Below are positions 1-9,952 of a DNA stretch of 64,000 nt, piece by piece. The notes beneath the pieces were generated by a model. That model saw nothing but the letters and a program-made list of their open reading frames with translations, was not told the origin of the DNA and did no database searches. Source of the stretch: Pontibacter arcticus (GTDB lineage: Bacteria > Bacteroidota > Bacteroidia > Cytophagales > Hymenobacteraceae); assembly GCF_003284895.1 (NCBI RefSeq), contig NZ_QMDV01000006.1, positions 62,001-126,000 of the forward strand, read 5' to 3'. The stretch's first letter is position 1. Each line of letters begins with the position of its first letter. The translations under genes and the position numbers were made by a program.

Positions 1-5
1 ACAGC

Positions 6-3000
6 TTATTTCTTTACCACTCTCCTTGTGATTACGCCGTCGTTAGCTATTAGCTGTAGCAGGTATACCCCTTGAGCTTTACCTGTAAGATCCAGCACAT
101 GACTAAATTCACCTGACACCTGAGGAAAGCTTTGCTTTAATACAGTCTGCCCTTTTGCATCAAACAACCTCAATTCTAGCCCTATCCTTCCTGTCATAGG
201 CAGAGTTACCTGTAGCCTATCATTCGTCGGATTCGGGTAAAGGGAAAGCCCCGACGCCAGCTTACTCTCCTTTATACCCGTACAGGTGGAAACAGTAATA
301 TTCTGAGTCGCCGTGACTGTGCAGCCATTGACAGTGTAGGAGTAGGTGATGACATAAGTACCTGCGCCTACTGCAGCTGCGCTAAACACTCCGTTGCTTA
401 CCCCCTCTCCAGAGTAGGTACCCCCGCTCGGCTGGCCACCGGTAAGTATATAGCTAGTGTTGCTGCTACAAATAGTTTCGCCAAAAGAAGCTAGTGTAAC
501 TACTGGCAACGCATTAACTGTCACCTCTATCTTGGCTCTTGGGCTCTCGCATCCGTTTACCGTCTGCGATACATAATACGATGTAGTACCTACTGTTGCT
601 GTTGAAGGTGTTGGCGCTGTTGCAGAGCCTGTGCCGCCTGTAGCTGAAGTATACCATTGAAGATTAGCACCTGCCGCCGTTAAGGTAGAAGCTGCAGCGC
701 CCTGGCAGTAAGTTGAGGTCGCTGTAACGGTTGGCGCTGTTGGTACAGCATTTACCGTTACAGTTACAGCATCAGAAGTGAGACTCTCGCAGCCGCCATC
801 GGTTTTTACTTTTACTGAATAAGAACCCGTCGTTGATACAGTAATACTCTGTGTAGTTGCTCCAGTAGACCACAAATACGACGCAGAAACAGGCGCTGTT
901 AACACCACAGACCCACCTTCACAAAGTGAAGTAGAGCCGCTGACTTTAATCATGGGTTTAGCTGGCAGGGCATTGACCGTTACTTCTATTTTAGCTCTTG
1001 GGCTCTCGCAGCCGTTCACTGTCTGCGACACGTAATAAGAAGTAGTGCCTGCTGTAGCCGTTGAAGGTGTTGGCGCTGTTGATGCACCAGTTCCCCCTGT
1101 TTCCTGCGTGTACCACTTCAGGCTTTCACCCGTTGCTGCTAGCGTAGAGGCAGTGGCATTCTGGCAGTAGCTCAGGCTTGCAGTCACACCCGGAGCTGAG
1201 GGACGAACATTTACGGTAATCGCGACAGCATCAGAACTAACACTTTCACATCGACCAGCATTTGTTACCTTTACCGTGTAAGAACCCGCAGTTGATACAG
1301 TAATACTCTGTCGGATATCTCCAGTAGACCATAAATAAGAAGAAGCATCAGGCGCTGTTAACACCACAGAACCACCTTCACAAAGCGAAGTAGAGCCGCT
1401 GATTGTAATCACGGGCTTGGCTGGCAACGCATTAACTGTCACCTCTATCTTGGCTCTTGGGCTCTCGCAGCCGTTCACCGTCTGCGACACGTAATAAGAA
1501 GTAGTACCTGCTGTTGCCGTTGAAGGTGTTGGCGCTGTTGCAGAGCCTGTGCCGCCTGTAGCTGAAGTATACCACTGAAGGTTAGCGCCTGCCGCCTTTA
1601 AGGTTAAAGCTGCAGCGCCTTGGCAGTAGCTCAGGCTTGTAGCTGAAGTAGTAGGGGAAGATGGCAATGATTTAATAATAGCACTTACTGCAGTTCTTAT
1701 ACTTTCAGAACCATCACTTAGGACTGAAACATAGTAAGTCGTTGATGCTGTTAAAACAGGGGTTATGTAAGTAGCATTATGTGCGTTAGGTATTGCTGTA
1801 CCTCCTGTTTCAACAGTATACCATCTATAGTTACCATCATCCGCTCCTGATGCTGTTAATACAACTGACCCTGAGCCACAGATAGATGCACCTGTAACTT
1901 CGGGTCCACTCATCATCTTAGCAATAAACATTTCACCTTCACGATTATACAGGACTGAAGTGAGCCGGGTACTATATAAAGCGTTGTTACCAAACAATGC
2001 ATTGCCTTCAAACCTACCTGTTATAAACACATTTCCATGTTTATCCAAGCTAATTCCGTGTCCACTGTCGTTAAACAAGCCCCCGGCTTTCTGTGTCCAT
2101 TGAAAGTCACCGGAGCTATTTAGCTTACTTACAAATACATCCTCTAAGCCATTACTAGTTAAGGTGGAATTTCCAAAAGTAGCATTACCTTTAAATTGCC
2201 CTACGATATAAATATTCCCAAGCTTATCCAGAACAAGGCTTCTAGTATTTTCACTTTCTAAACCTCCAGCGCTCTTAGCCCATACAAAGTCACCATAACT
2301 GTTTAGCTTAGTTACAAATATATCATTCAAACCACTACTATTTAGAACTGTACCATTTATAGTAGATTTACCTTCAAAGTCGCCAGTAACATAAATATTG
2401 CCTTCTTCATCTAGTTTGATTCCATAGCCTATAATATTTCCTGTTTTTGATACCCTTTTAGACCATCGTGCTTGTGTCGATGAATCATATTTTCTTATTA
2501 ACAATTCTTTGTAGAAAATATCTGAAAGTTTACTATCTGGATTAACTAAAGTTTTGTATCCTGTTATGAATATACTACCATCCTTACCGATTGTAATATC
2601 ATGACCTGCATCATTTCCTCTTTCCATGGTAGTCCGCGCATATTGTACATTGCCTTCAGAATCATATCTAGCAAAAAATGCATCAGTACTACCAAATTCA
2701 TCAGAGAAGCTTTTAATAGAAACCGTGTAATATTTAAAGTAAGCTGTACCACTAAAAGATCCTGTTATGTAAACATTATCAGAATTATCGACTGCGATGC
2801 CATAGCCCTTGTCTTCCGCAGTACCACCTGCTCTTTGCGCCCATAGCAAGCTTCCTGAAGCATCGTATTTTGCCAGAAAAATATCTAAGCTTCCATGACT
2901 AGTAAGGGTAGTGTTTCCAAAAGTAGCAGTGCGGTTAAATGCCCCTGTTATGTAGACATTGTTGGAGTTGTCTAATGCGATTCCGTAGCTATTGTCTTCG

Positions 3001-4568
3001 CCTGCACCACCTGCTCGTTGCGCCCACAGCAAGCTTCCTGAAGCATCGTATTTTGCTAGGTAGATATCCAAGCCTTCAGAGCTGCCATTGCCATTAGTAG
3101 TACGATTACTTGTAAGTGTCGTAGTTCCGAAGGTAGCCGAGCCTCTAAATGACCCAGTTACATAACTATTTCCTAAGTCATCAACTACAATTTTTTCTCC
3201 TCTAACATTGCTTAACCCACCAGCTCTCTGACCAAACACCGCTTCTCCCGTGGTACTATATTTTGCGATAATTACATCAGGTCTCCCACTACCGGTAACA
3301 GCCAAATCTCCAAATGTTATTGCTGTGCTTGTAGAGAATCCTGTTATGTAGACATTGTTGGAGTTGTCTAATGCTATGCTGTAGCTGTTATCCTCCCCGT
3401 TACCACCTGCTCTTTGTGCCCACAGCAAGTCTCCCGAAGCATTATACTTTGCCATGAAGATATCTAGACTTCCATGACTTGCAAGAGTAGTACTTTTAAA
3501 GGTAGCTGAGCCGCTAAATGCCCCTGTTATGTAGACATTGTTGGAGTTGTCTAATGCGATTCCGTAGCTATTGTCTTCGCCTGCACCACCTGCCCGTTGG
3601 GCCCATAGCAAGTTTCCTGACGCATCGTACTTTGCCAAAAAGATATCAAAGCCTCCACTGCTAACAAGGGTAATGTCTCCAAAAGTGTATGATCCACTGA
3701 ATGATCCTGTTATGTAGACATTATCAGATTTATCCAAAGCGATACCATAGCTGTTTTCAGAATTTAGTCCACTGGCCTCTTTTTGCCATATTAAAGTTCC
3801 AGAGCCGTTATACTTAGCTATAAAGATTTTACCACTGTTTTCCCCTGTAAGATAAAAGTTGCCAGATTTATCTGTTACGATATCATAACCATTTTCATCA
3901 TAATACCCTCCAACTTTTTTAGCCCATTGTAAAGATCCTGAATTATTATACTTAGCTACAAATCTATCTTGGCCACCGCTACTTGTAAGAGTTGTATTAT
4001 CAAAAGAATAAGTGCCAGTAAAATAGCCCGTTACATAAATATTACCGAGGCCATCAACTGAAATAGCTTTGCTTTCGCCAGAATTGTTGTATTCACTCTT
4101 TTTTGATTTTTTATTCCATATCTCGACTCCTGAATTAGAAAACTTACTTACAAAAATTTCACCGCCGCTCCCACCTGTAAGATAAATATTTCCTGAGCCA
4201 TCAGTTACGATATCACTTACTTCACCCCCTCCACTTGGGTAAAATGTTTTTGCCCATTCCATGACACCTGAAGTATTGTATTTGACAACAAAAATGCCAC
4301 CATTATTCTCTGCACCGTTATTAAGAGCATTGCTGGGTGTTAAACCATCAAAACTTAGTATTCCCATTGAGTTACCAGCAACATATATATTCCCTGATGC
4401 GTCTTTAGTAATTGATTGTCCAGACTTGGGTAAAATTCCGCTTGATCCTATTGATTGCTTTGCCCATGCGAAATCCAAAACTTGTGCTTGAATTTTAAAA
4501 GCAAATAAGATTTGAATAGCTAGTACTATAGCTATTACCTTTGGAGTAATGTAAGCTTGTTTTGACAT
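6..4568 (-). CDS. Secreted SBBP-repeat protein with Ig-like repeats and T9SS sorting domain
   Basis: Probably an extracellular or surface repeat protein exported by Sec and then the type IX secretion system; its ligand is unknown. Residues 1-28 form a signal peptide ending IQAQ. Residues ~30-880 carry many SBBP-type beta-propeller-like repeats (recurring GNIYVTG, YNASG and WAQRAGG blocks). Residues ~890-1430 hold Ig-like modules, three of them nearly identical (YYVSQTVNGCESPRAK). The last ~75 residues are a typical T9SS type A sorting domain (LYPNPTNDRLQV, ending VVKK). The gene is transcribed away from the plasmid core and lies next to the DUF4099 gene, divergently. The architecture is confidently recognised; the biological role is not. 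Confidence 0.88.
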   Translation of the reverse strand: MSKQAYITPKVIAIVLAIQILFAFKIQAQVLDFAWAKQSIGSSGILPKSGQSITKDASGNIYVAGNSMGILSFDGLTPSNALNNGAENNGGIFVVKYNTSGVMEWAKTFYPSGGGEVSDIVTDGSGNIYLTGGSGGEIFVSKFSNSGVEIWNKKSKKSEYNNSGESKAISVDGLGNIYVTGYFTGTYSFDNTTLTSSGGQDRFVAKYNNSGSLQWAKKVGGYYDENGYDIVTDKSGNFYLTGENSGKIFIAKYNGSGTLIWQKEASGLNSENSYGIALDKSDNVYITGSFSGSYTFGDITLVSSGGFDIFLAKYDASGNLLWAQRAGGAGEDNSYGIALDNSNNVYITGAFSGSATFKSTTLASHGSLDIFMAKYNASGDLLWAQRAGGNGEDNSYSIALDNSNNVYITGFSTSTAITFGDLAVTGSGRPDVIIAKYSTTGEAVFGQRAGGLSNVRGEKIVVDDLGNSYVTGSFRGSATFGTTTLTSNRTTNGNGSSEGLDIYLAKYDASGSLLWAQRAGGAGEDNSYGIALDNSNNVYITGAFNRTATFGNTTLTSHGSLDIFLAKYDASGSLLWAQRAGGTAEDKGYGIAVDNSDNVYITGSFSGTAYFKYYTVSIKSFSDEFGSTDAFFARYDSEGNVQYARTTMERGNDAGHDITIGKDGSIFITGYKTLVNPDSKLSDIFYKELLIRKYDSSTQARWSKRVSKTGNIIGYGIKLDEEGNIYVTGDFEGKSTINGTVLNSSGLNDIFVTKLNSYGDFVWAKSAGGLESENTRSLVLDKLGNIYIVGQFKGNATFGNSTLTSNGLEDVFVSKLNSSGDFQWTQKAGGLFNDSGHGISLDKHGNVFITGRFEGNALFGNNALYSTRLTSVLYNREGEMFIAKMMSGPEVTGASICGSGSVVLTASGADDGNYRWYTVETGGTAIPNAHNATYITPVLTASTTYYVSVLSDGSESIRTAVSAIIKSLPSSPTTSATSLSYCQGAAALTLKAAGANLQWYTSATGGTGSATAPTPSTATAGTTSYYVSQTVNGCESPRAKIEVTVNALPAKPVITISGSTSLCEGGSVVLTAPDASSYLWSTGDIRQSITVSTAGSYTVKVTNAGRCESVSSDAVAITVNVRPSAPGVTASLSYCQNATASTLAATGESLKWYTQETGGTGASTAPTPSTATAGTTSYYVSQTVNGCESPRAKIEVTVNALPAKPMIKVSGSTSLCEGGSVVLTAPVSASYLWSTGATTQSITVSTTGSYSVKVKTDGGCESLTSDAVTVTVNAVPTAPTVTATSTYCQGAAASTLTAAGANLQWYTSATGGTGSATAPTPSTATVGTTSYYVSQTVNGCESPRAKIEVTVNALPVVTLASFGETICSSNTSYILTGGQPSGGTYSGEGVSNGVFSAAAVGAGTYVITYSYTVNGCTVTATQNITVSTCTGIKESKLASGLSLYPNPTNDRLQVTLPMTGRIGLELRLFDAKGQTVLKQSFPQVSGEFSHVLDLTGKAQGVYLLQLIANDGVITRRVVKK

Positions 4569-5021
4569 ATTCGTGTAAAGTTTAAAACCCGGGTATTAAA
4601 GCACACAAATATAAAATATATAATATATACCTATTGTTTAATTCTTAAGTATTTATAATCTTGATGTGTGTCTAACATTTGGTGCTTTTTAAGTTTTACA
4701 TCGAATTTTCACTTAATCTCCTCCCCTAATTGGGATTGCTCAAAAGTAGAGAATCTACATTTTGCTATATTCATTTCCTTAATTTTTCGGGGGCTTATCA
4801 CCTAGCAAATTATGAGATACTTCCTAAGTGTTAGGCTGAGGCTTGGTTGAGTTAGTATCAAGCTTGAGCAGTAAAAGCAATAGCAATTCTCTCATTTTGT
4901 GTATATTATTAAATTTTTTATATAAAAAATGTATAAATATTTAATAATTATGTAGTATTTTATACTTTAAGCTTGCTTTTAACGTAGATTTAAACAAGCG
5001 TATCCATGATTTGATTAAACT
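4569..5021. other. Divergent intergenic region, no gene seen
   Basis: About 450 bp of AT-rich DNA between two divergent genes. It must hold both promoters. The stretch 4905-4975 is almost pure A/T. I see no convincing RNA gene, terminator or long inverted repeat. Confidence 0.5.
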
Positions 5022-5654
5022 ATGAACTTCGATATAAAAAACCTGCCTTACGGTCAGTTCGAGCGCCTGGGGATGAACAAGAAAGACGTGCTCTCCATGA
5101 AGTCTGACGATTTGGTCAGCCTGCTGACGGGCAGGCGCACGAGCCTGAATACCTTTACTATCAAGGACACCAGTCTGGAGCCTCTTACCGTGGATGCTAA
5201 ATTGAGTCTGAAGATGAATCCAGACAACACCCTTTCACTGCTGATTCATCCCATACGGAGGGAGATACAGAACGAGATTGGCGCCAGTAAGCAGGAGTTG
5301 GAGAAACTGCAAAACGGGGAGCTGCTGGTAAAGCCGTTTAAATCGCTTAATGGGGAGAAAGAGTTGTATGTTTTCCAGCTGGATAAGGAGACTAACGAGA
5401 TTCTAAGGGTGAGGGTGCGGGATATCCAAGTGCCTAGCGCTATCAGGGATATCGTGTTGAGTACTGATCAGAAAGAGCACCTGCGGCAAGGCGGCACCCT
5501 GGAGCTTTATTCCAAAGCAAAGGATCAGCTGATCTCGGCCCGCCTGGATCTGAATGAACCTAAAGGACTAAAGATAGTGGAGGGACAGATCTCAGTAAAA
5601 GAAAGCCACACCTTGGCAGTGAAGGAAACCCCTGTTGTGTCTATCAAACGTTAA
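5022..5654 (+). CDS. DUF4099/DUF3945 domain protein
   Basis: A 210-residue protein of a type common on Bacteroidota plasmids and conjugative elements; molecular function unknown. The N-terminus (FDIKNLPYGQFERLGM, residues 3-18) matches the DUF4099 pattern in which a short helix-rich domain precedes an LSMKSDDL-like segment. The C-terminal half (residues ~110-195, with LISARLDLNEPKGLKI) resembles the DUF3945 repeat. It sits 7 bp upstream of the Toprim gene and is probably cotranscribed with it. Known relatives are often longer with several DUF3945 copies, so this is a short version. The family call comes from memory of the motif, not from a search. Confidence 0.75.
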   Translation: MNFDIKNLPYGQFERLGMNKKDVLSMKSDDLVSLLTGRRTSLNTFTIKDTSLEPLTVDAKLSLKMNPDNTLSLLIHPIRREIQNEIGASKQELEKLQNGELLVKPFKSLNGEKELYVFQLDKETNEILRVRVRDIQVPSAIRDIVLSTDQKEHLRQGGTLELYSKAKDQLISARLDLNEPKGLKIVEGQISVKESHTLAVKETPVVSIKR

Positions 5655-5661
5655 CTTGCCT

Positions 5662-6756
5662 ATGACCTTTCAGGAATACAGAGAGCAGGTATCGATTATT
5701 CAGGTCGCCGAGTCGCTCGGTTATGTATTTGACCCCTTGAAGGGCAGAAAGAGCCCTGAGTTCAAGCACCCTGACGGAGACAGAATCATTATCAACAACC
5801 CAGGCGACAGCTCCCGGCAGATGTACTTCAACCGGGATGGAAGCAACGACAAGGGGTCGGTGATAGATTTTGTGGCCAACCGGCTGCATCGCTTCCAGGG
5901 AAGCTTTCGCAATGAGATCGACGGTATCAATAGGGTGCTATCTAAGTATGCCTATGCCTCTCAACCCAAAGCTCCAATCTACAATGTTACGGAAGCAAAG
6001 CCCTTTGATAAAAGCAGGTTTGTCGAATCGGAGGCCTCTGTTTTTAAGCTGCATTACCTGATCAAGGAACGAGGTCTCTCTAGCGAGACGGTGCAGCTGT
6101 TCCTGCCTTACATTAAGCTGGTGCGGGACGCAGAGAAGGATAATGCCTATACCAATATCGCTTTCCCACTGCAAAGGCCAACTAGTAGCGAAACGATAGG
6201 CTACGACCTGCGCAATTATGGCTTTAAGGGCGTGGCAGCGGGCAGCGACCGCAAGCACGGTGTCTGGGTAGCCGACTTTGCGCAGAATCCGGTTCTTACA
6301 CGCCATGTCTACTTTGCTGAGAACCCTATAGATGCCATGAGCTTCTATCAGCTGGAGAAGGATAAGCGGGACTTCAGCAACTCAGTGTTCGTCTCGTTTG
6401 GAGGGGGAATGTCGAGAATGCAGGTGGAGCTTTCCCTGAAGGCATGGCCGCATGCCCAAAAGCATACCATTTTCGATAATGATTACCAGGGAAAGATCTA
6501 TGATATCTATCTGGCCACGGCGATAGCAGGTAAGCCTTACACCTTTACAAAGAATGCCGACAGTATCACCTTCAACTTGGATGAGAAAAAGTTTGATATT
6601 CCCGTAGACAAGCTGAGCCTTTTTGCCTTTGAGAAGAACTCCGGTATTCGTTCCGGACTTCAGGTGCACAAGCCCCTTGGCCATAAAGACTATAACGACA
6701 TTATACATCCCAAAAATGACCAGGAGAACCGTATCCCTATGAAAGTGAAGTTATGA
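5662..6756 (+). CDS. Toprim domain protein (DUF3991/primase-like)
   Basis: A 364-residue primase-like protein of plasmids and integrative elements, probably acting on DNA during transfer or replication (inference). The N-terminal part (ADH-type zinc-finger-like fold, SPEFKHPDG and GSVIDFVANRL) resembles DUF3991/CHC2-type modules but lacks a clear CHC2 cysteine set. The Toprim core is visible as AENPIDAMSFYQL (catalytic Glu), SFGGGMSR and the acidic IFDNDYQG. I chose ATG 5662 rather than an upstream start at 5635, because the latter overlaps the preceding gene by 20 bp and adds nine non-conserved residues. It follows the DUF4099 gene by 7 bp, suggesting an operon. Confidence 0.75.
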   Translation: MTFQEYREQVSIIQVAESLGYVFDPLKGRKSPEFKHPDGDRIIINNPGDSSRQMYFNRDGSNDKGSVIDFVANRLHRFQGSFRNEIDGINRVLSKYAYASQPKAPIYNVTEAKPFDKSRFVESEASVFKLHYLIKERGLSSETVQLFLPYIKLVRDAEKDNAYTNIAFPLQRPTSSETIGYDLRNYGFKGVAAGSDRKHGVWVADFAQNPVLTRHVYFAENPIDAMSFYQLEKDKRDFSNSVFVSFGGGMSRMQVELSLKAWPHAQKHTIFDNDYQGKIYDIYLATAIAGKPYTFTKNADSITFNLDEKKFDIPVDKLSLFAFEKNSGIRSGLQVHKPLGHKDYNDIIHPKNDQENRIPMKVKL

Positions 6757-6891
6757 GCTGGGATCTAGTATAGCAGTCAAAGACTGTAGGAGATGAAATG
6801 CAGTTTCTGTGTTTCGCATGGCTGTTTCGGTTAATTAAGTCTATGTAGAAAATATTTTTCACCTAACTATAAACCATTTAATTTTTAGGCT

Positions 6892-7335
6892 ATGAAAAAG
6901 CTATCTCTCTTCTCCCTTCTGTTATGTACAGTTCTATTTTTTGCTGGTTGTGATGACGAAGGCGAGGACCCTGTCCTGCCTGATACTGCTACCTATCGGG
7001 TTGATTACAGCCAGTCTGGAGATTTTGAGAAGTTCATTAAGATTATCACCATCGGAGGTGGCGATTTCAAAGTGAGGGGTACTAGCGAAGCTATGCCGCC
7101 TGTGTTATTTGATGGGAACCTTTCGGAGACGTCCTATTCTTTTGAAGCGGATAATGTAAGGGAACTTACCATTCATGCTGCCAATGAATTTAGTGCAGTA
7201 GAGGAAGGTCCTGCTTCCATGCAGATGCGCTTTGTTATTTACAAGAACGGCAAGCAGATTGATGAGAAGTCCTTCAATTACAATGAGGCTTCAGGAGAGA
7301 AAAATGAATATTTGAATTATAAGGCCAATGACTAA
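6892..7335 (+). CDS. Small putative lipoprotein
   Basis: A 147-residue protein with a lipoprotein signal: basic start MKK, hydrophobic core, and lipobox LFFAGC with the modifiable Cys near residue 20 followed by an acidic DDEGED run typical of surface-exported Bacteroidota lipoproteins. The mature part is predicted all-beta, with no recognised catalytic motif. It stands alone with a 135-bp AT-rich upstream region. Family and function unknown. Confidence 0.72.
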   Translation: MKKLSLFSLLLCTVLFFAGCDDEGEDPVLPDTATYRVDYSQSGDFEKFIKIITIGGGDFKVRGTSEAMPPVLFDGNLSETSYSFEADNVRELTIHAANEFSAVEEGPASMQMRFVIYKNGKQIDEKSFNYNEASGEKNEYLNYKAND

Positions 7336-7445
7336 GGTAAGATTTTAGGTATCCCTTTAATGCTCTAGCAGATGAAAGATGTTAGCCATAAAGCGAACTT
7401 CAGCGCCAACATCAAATAAGGAAGGCATCTTTAACTTATTTACAC

Positions 7446-7808
7446 CTAGCCTTTCGCTATTTTTAGGTACTCTTCATAGTCCTGCGGGTCCATATGAAGG
7501 CGAATATACTCCTCCATTCCTACATCATTTTTCTCCATTACATAGCGTGTGAATGATAGTATGCTTTTACAATTCTCGAAACCTTGTTCTTCCATTCCTT
7601 TGCGCACCTTATCGGGCAGACCCTCAAGCCATTCCTGATAATCATTCCTATTAGGAGTGTAGTCCTTGGCCTCGTGATGGTAACGATAAGAAATATTACC
7701 CACCGTAAACATCAGCTCGTGAAAGCGGCGCTTCTCGATGGGGCAGGTGGCCAGAAATTTTTCCTGACTGACATTACACTCTTCTACCGGATGTTTCATC
7801 TTGATCAT
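7446..7808 (-). CDS. Hypothetical protein, 120 aa
   Basis: Unrecognised soluble alpha-rich protein (motifs EKRRFHELMFTVGN, YRYHHEAKDYTPNR). No signal peptide or membrane segment. The start at 7808 is supported by a purine-rich AAGGAAGG block ~9 nt upstream, unusually strong for this replicon. It lies 47 bp downstream of another small unknown gene on the same strand, behind umuDC, so the four genes may form one transcript. Function unknown. Confidence 0.65.
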   Translation of the reverse strand: MIKMKHPVEECNVSQEKFLATCPIEKRRFHELMFTVGNISYRYHHEAKDYTPNRNDYQEWLEGLPDKVRKGMEEQGFENCKSILSFTRYVMEKNDVGMEEYIRLHMDPQDYEEYLKIAKG

Positions 7809-7855
7809 ATAGTTTCCTTCCTTTGTTAGTTAGATCCACCCTCTTCAAGTTACTA

Positions 7856-8206
7856 CTAAAGCCCCAGCGCCTCAAGCTGATACCAAAACTCATGCCCTCG
7901 GATACTATCGGCAAGCTCTTTGTCAACGACAAAGAATTTTAAGGCTTCTACATGAGGATGCTCCTCCAGACATTCTGAGATTTCATAGAAGTCTTCTGAA
8001 CCAGCACCAGGCCCTAAATCTTGCTCGTAAGAAACAGACACAGGGATATCCTCAACACTAGTATCAGACTCAAGATCATCTACAAAGACATCAAGAATGA
8101 AAATTTCCATCTGTTCTTTATTCACTGCGACTGCTGCTTTGTCTTTATTCCCTTCTATAAATTTTATTGCCTCTTTAAATCTCATGTACTTTTCAAGTTT
8201 AACCAT
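7856..8206 (-). CDS. Hypothetical acidic protein, 116 aa
   Basis: Unrecognised acidic protein. I start it at ATG 8206 (MVKLEKYMRFKEA) because the longer reading frame, beginning at 8305, would overlap the end of umuC by ~43 bp and encode a low-complexity N-terminus. The C-terminal half (SECLEEHPHVEALKFFVV, HEFWYQLEALGL) looks like a folded domain. It lies 56 bp after umuC. No function can be given. Confidence 0.55.
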   Translation of the reverse strand: MVKLEKYMRFKEAIKFIEGNKDKAAVAVNKEQMEIFILDVFVDDLESDTSVEDIPVSVSYEQDLGPGAGSEDFYEISECLEEHPHVEALKFFVVDKELADSIRGHEFWYQLEALGL

Positions 8207-8262
8207 TATCGAATTTAGCACATCTAATTTGATATACAAGATAGCTATCCTTTGCTGGAGCG

Positions 8263-9531
8263 TTATCGCACTTTCAGGACATCTTCTATTCTTGTGGTAT
8301 AGCATGGAGGAGAGAATTCAGCTTTAGGCTCCCAAATATGGCTCACCCCCTCAGCGGCTACCTTTACCGTGCCCTTTCCCATAGACTTGTTAAGTTGATC
8401 CAATGTGAGCATGAGGCTTGCATGCTTACTCCGATCCACCCTGTCAAAGATATTCATCTGTGCGCCGTCTGCCGGTCCAATCTCCGTGATGTACACGCCG
8501 GCTTTCTTGTAGGCAAACCCGTCCCGGTAGATGTGTTCCAGTGCCATGGTAGCGTACTGAACTAATTCTATAGTGGAGGAGGAAGAAACGGGCAGGTTGA
8601 TGGTTTTGGTGTTGTAGTATTGCGGCTCCTGTTCCCGAAATGGATTAGTATGAATGAACACGGTTACCACGCGACAGGCGCTTTTTTGCTGCCGTAGCTT
8701 GTAGGCGCACCGGGAGGCGTAGACAGCCACTGCTTCCTTTAGGTCGTCGAGCGTTGTGACCGGCTTCCCGAATGAGCGAGAGGAGCAGATCCCTTTTTTT
8801 GCCGGAGGCTCGATCTCTAAGTCAGCACATGGCTCCCCACGCAACTCTTTCACCAGCCGCAGCCCCACCACCGTTAAATGTTTTTTAGCAAAAGCATCCG
8901 TGACATTGGCTAGCTGCCAGGCATTGTTTATGCCGAAGCTATGGAGTTTTGTGGCATAGCGGGAGCCAATGCCCCATACGTCACCGACGTCGGTTCTTTT
9001 TAGTGCCGCCTCCAAATGCTTAGCTTCCGTCAGCACCAGCACACCATTGGCCTTCTCAGACTTTTTGGCAATCCGGTTCGCAAGCTTCGCCAGGGTTTTC
9101 GTGGGCGCGACACCTATACTGACGGGTATGCCTGTCCACTTTTTAACGGTGTTCCGGATGGTGCGTGCATAATCCGGTATAACTATTCCTTTAAAGCCAC
9201 CTAGGTCCAAAAAAGCCTCGTCAATGGAATAAATCTCCACATTGGGAGTGAAGCGGGCCAAGGTACTGTGCACCCTGGCAGACATGTCACCTATAAGCGT
9301 GTAGTTAGAGCTAAAGTAGACTACATTATATTTGTCTATAGTTGGCTTGGCTTCGAAAAAGGGCTGCCCCATCTGCAGGCCCAGTGCTTTGGCCTCATTG
9401 CTTCTAGCGATGATCGAGCCATCGTTGTTAGAAAGCACTACCACAGGCACATTGTTTAGCTCAGGGTGAAAGACGCGCATCACAGAGCAGTAAAAGTTAT
9501 TGCAGTCTACAAGGGCAAACAAACTAGTCAT
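8263..9531 (-). CDS. umuC: Y-family translesion DNA polymerase UmuC
   Basis: Catalytic subunit of an error-prone polymerase V-type enzyme that copies damaged DNA, activated by UmuD'. At 422 residues it has the expected family length. Catalytic acidic residues are visible: Asp9 in LVDCNNFYCS, and Asp104/Glu105 in YSIDEAFLD. The HhH segment (VGDVWGIGSRYATKL) and little-finger region (SSRSFGKPVT) follow. The start overlaps the umuD stop as ATGA, so translation is coupled. Plasmid-borne umuDC pairs are well known as mutagenesis/UV-protection operons. Confidence 0.95.
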   Translation of the reverse strand: MTSLFALVDCNNFYCSVMRVFHPELNNVPVVVLSNNDGSIIARSNEAKALGLQMGQPFFEAKPTIDKYNVVYFSSNYTLIGDMSARVHSTLARFTPNVEIYSIDEAFLDLGGFKGIVIPDYARTIRNTVKKWTGIPVSIGVAPTKTLAKLANRIAKKSEKANGVLVLTEAKHLEAALKRTDVGDVWGIGSRYATKLHSFGINNAWQLANVTDAFAKKHLTVVGLRLVKELRGEPCADLEIEPPAKKGICSSRSFGKPVTTLDDLKEAVAVYASRCAYKLRQQKSACRVVTVFIHTNPFREQEPQYYNTKTINLPVSSSSTIELVQYATMALEHIYRDGFAYKKAGVYITEIGPADGAQMNIFDRVDRSKHASLMLTLDQLNKSMGKGTVKVAAEGVSHIWEPKAEFSPPCYTTRIEDVLKVR

Positions 9532-9884
9532 TGACGTATCCTCCTGGCTACACCCCGCACTACGCCCCAGACCAAAAACTCCAAATCCTCCGTGATCTCT
9601 ACAGGGTTGTACTTTTTATTACCAGGGAGAAGCCGGACTCCAGTTTCTGTTATCTCCAGCTTCTTTACCGTATATTCGCTGTTGACATTGGCCAGCACGA
9701 TGTCGCCGCTGCGCACGTGCAGTGAACGGTCTACGACGAGCAGATCGCCTTCCAGCAGGTTGTAGTCTATCATAGAATCCCCTTCTAGCTGAACGTAGAA
9801 CGTAGCGTCTGGATGTCCATTTAAATAAGATGATAGACTAATTCTATCCTCAATGTGCTCTTCTGCCTGGATAATCCGGACCAT
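9528..9884 (-). CDS. umuD: UmuD'-like S24 family protein lacking the cleavable arm
   Basis: Partner of UmuC. The S24/LexA-like protease fold is clear: nucleophile Ser37 in EGDSMID and the general-base Lys74 in YTVKKL. Against E. coli UmuD from memory, the sequence aligns without gaps at an offset of 23 residues (Ser60 to Ser37, Lys97 to Lys74), so Met1 falls at the position of Cys24, the self-cleavage site. The gene therefore seems to encode the already-active UmuD' form. The frame upstream has only seven further codons before a TGA (9906-9908) and no alternative start, so a longer protein is not possible here. IS21 begins ~65 bp upstream, which may have replaced the native promoter. Confidence 0.88.
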   Translation of the reverse strand: MVRIIQAEEHIEDRISLSSYLNGHPDATFYVQLEGDSMIDYNLLEGDLLVVDRSLHVRSGDIVLANVNSEYTVKKLEITETGVRLLPGNKKYNPVEITEDLEFLVWGVVRGVARRIRQ

Positions 9885-9952
9885 GTTGACCCCACCTACC
9901 GGTACTCAATTGCAGTCGGATTTAGCTGTTGCTCAATAAAGCAACTTGTGAC

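Noticed and set aside
8263..8305. Longer start (8305) for the 116-residue protein
   Set aside because: Would overlap umuC and add 33 unconvincing residues; ATG 8206 is cleaner.
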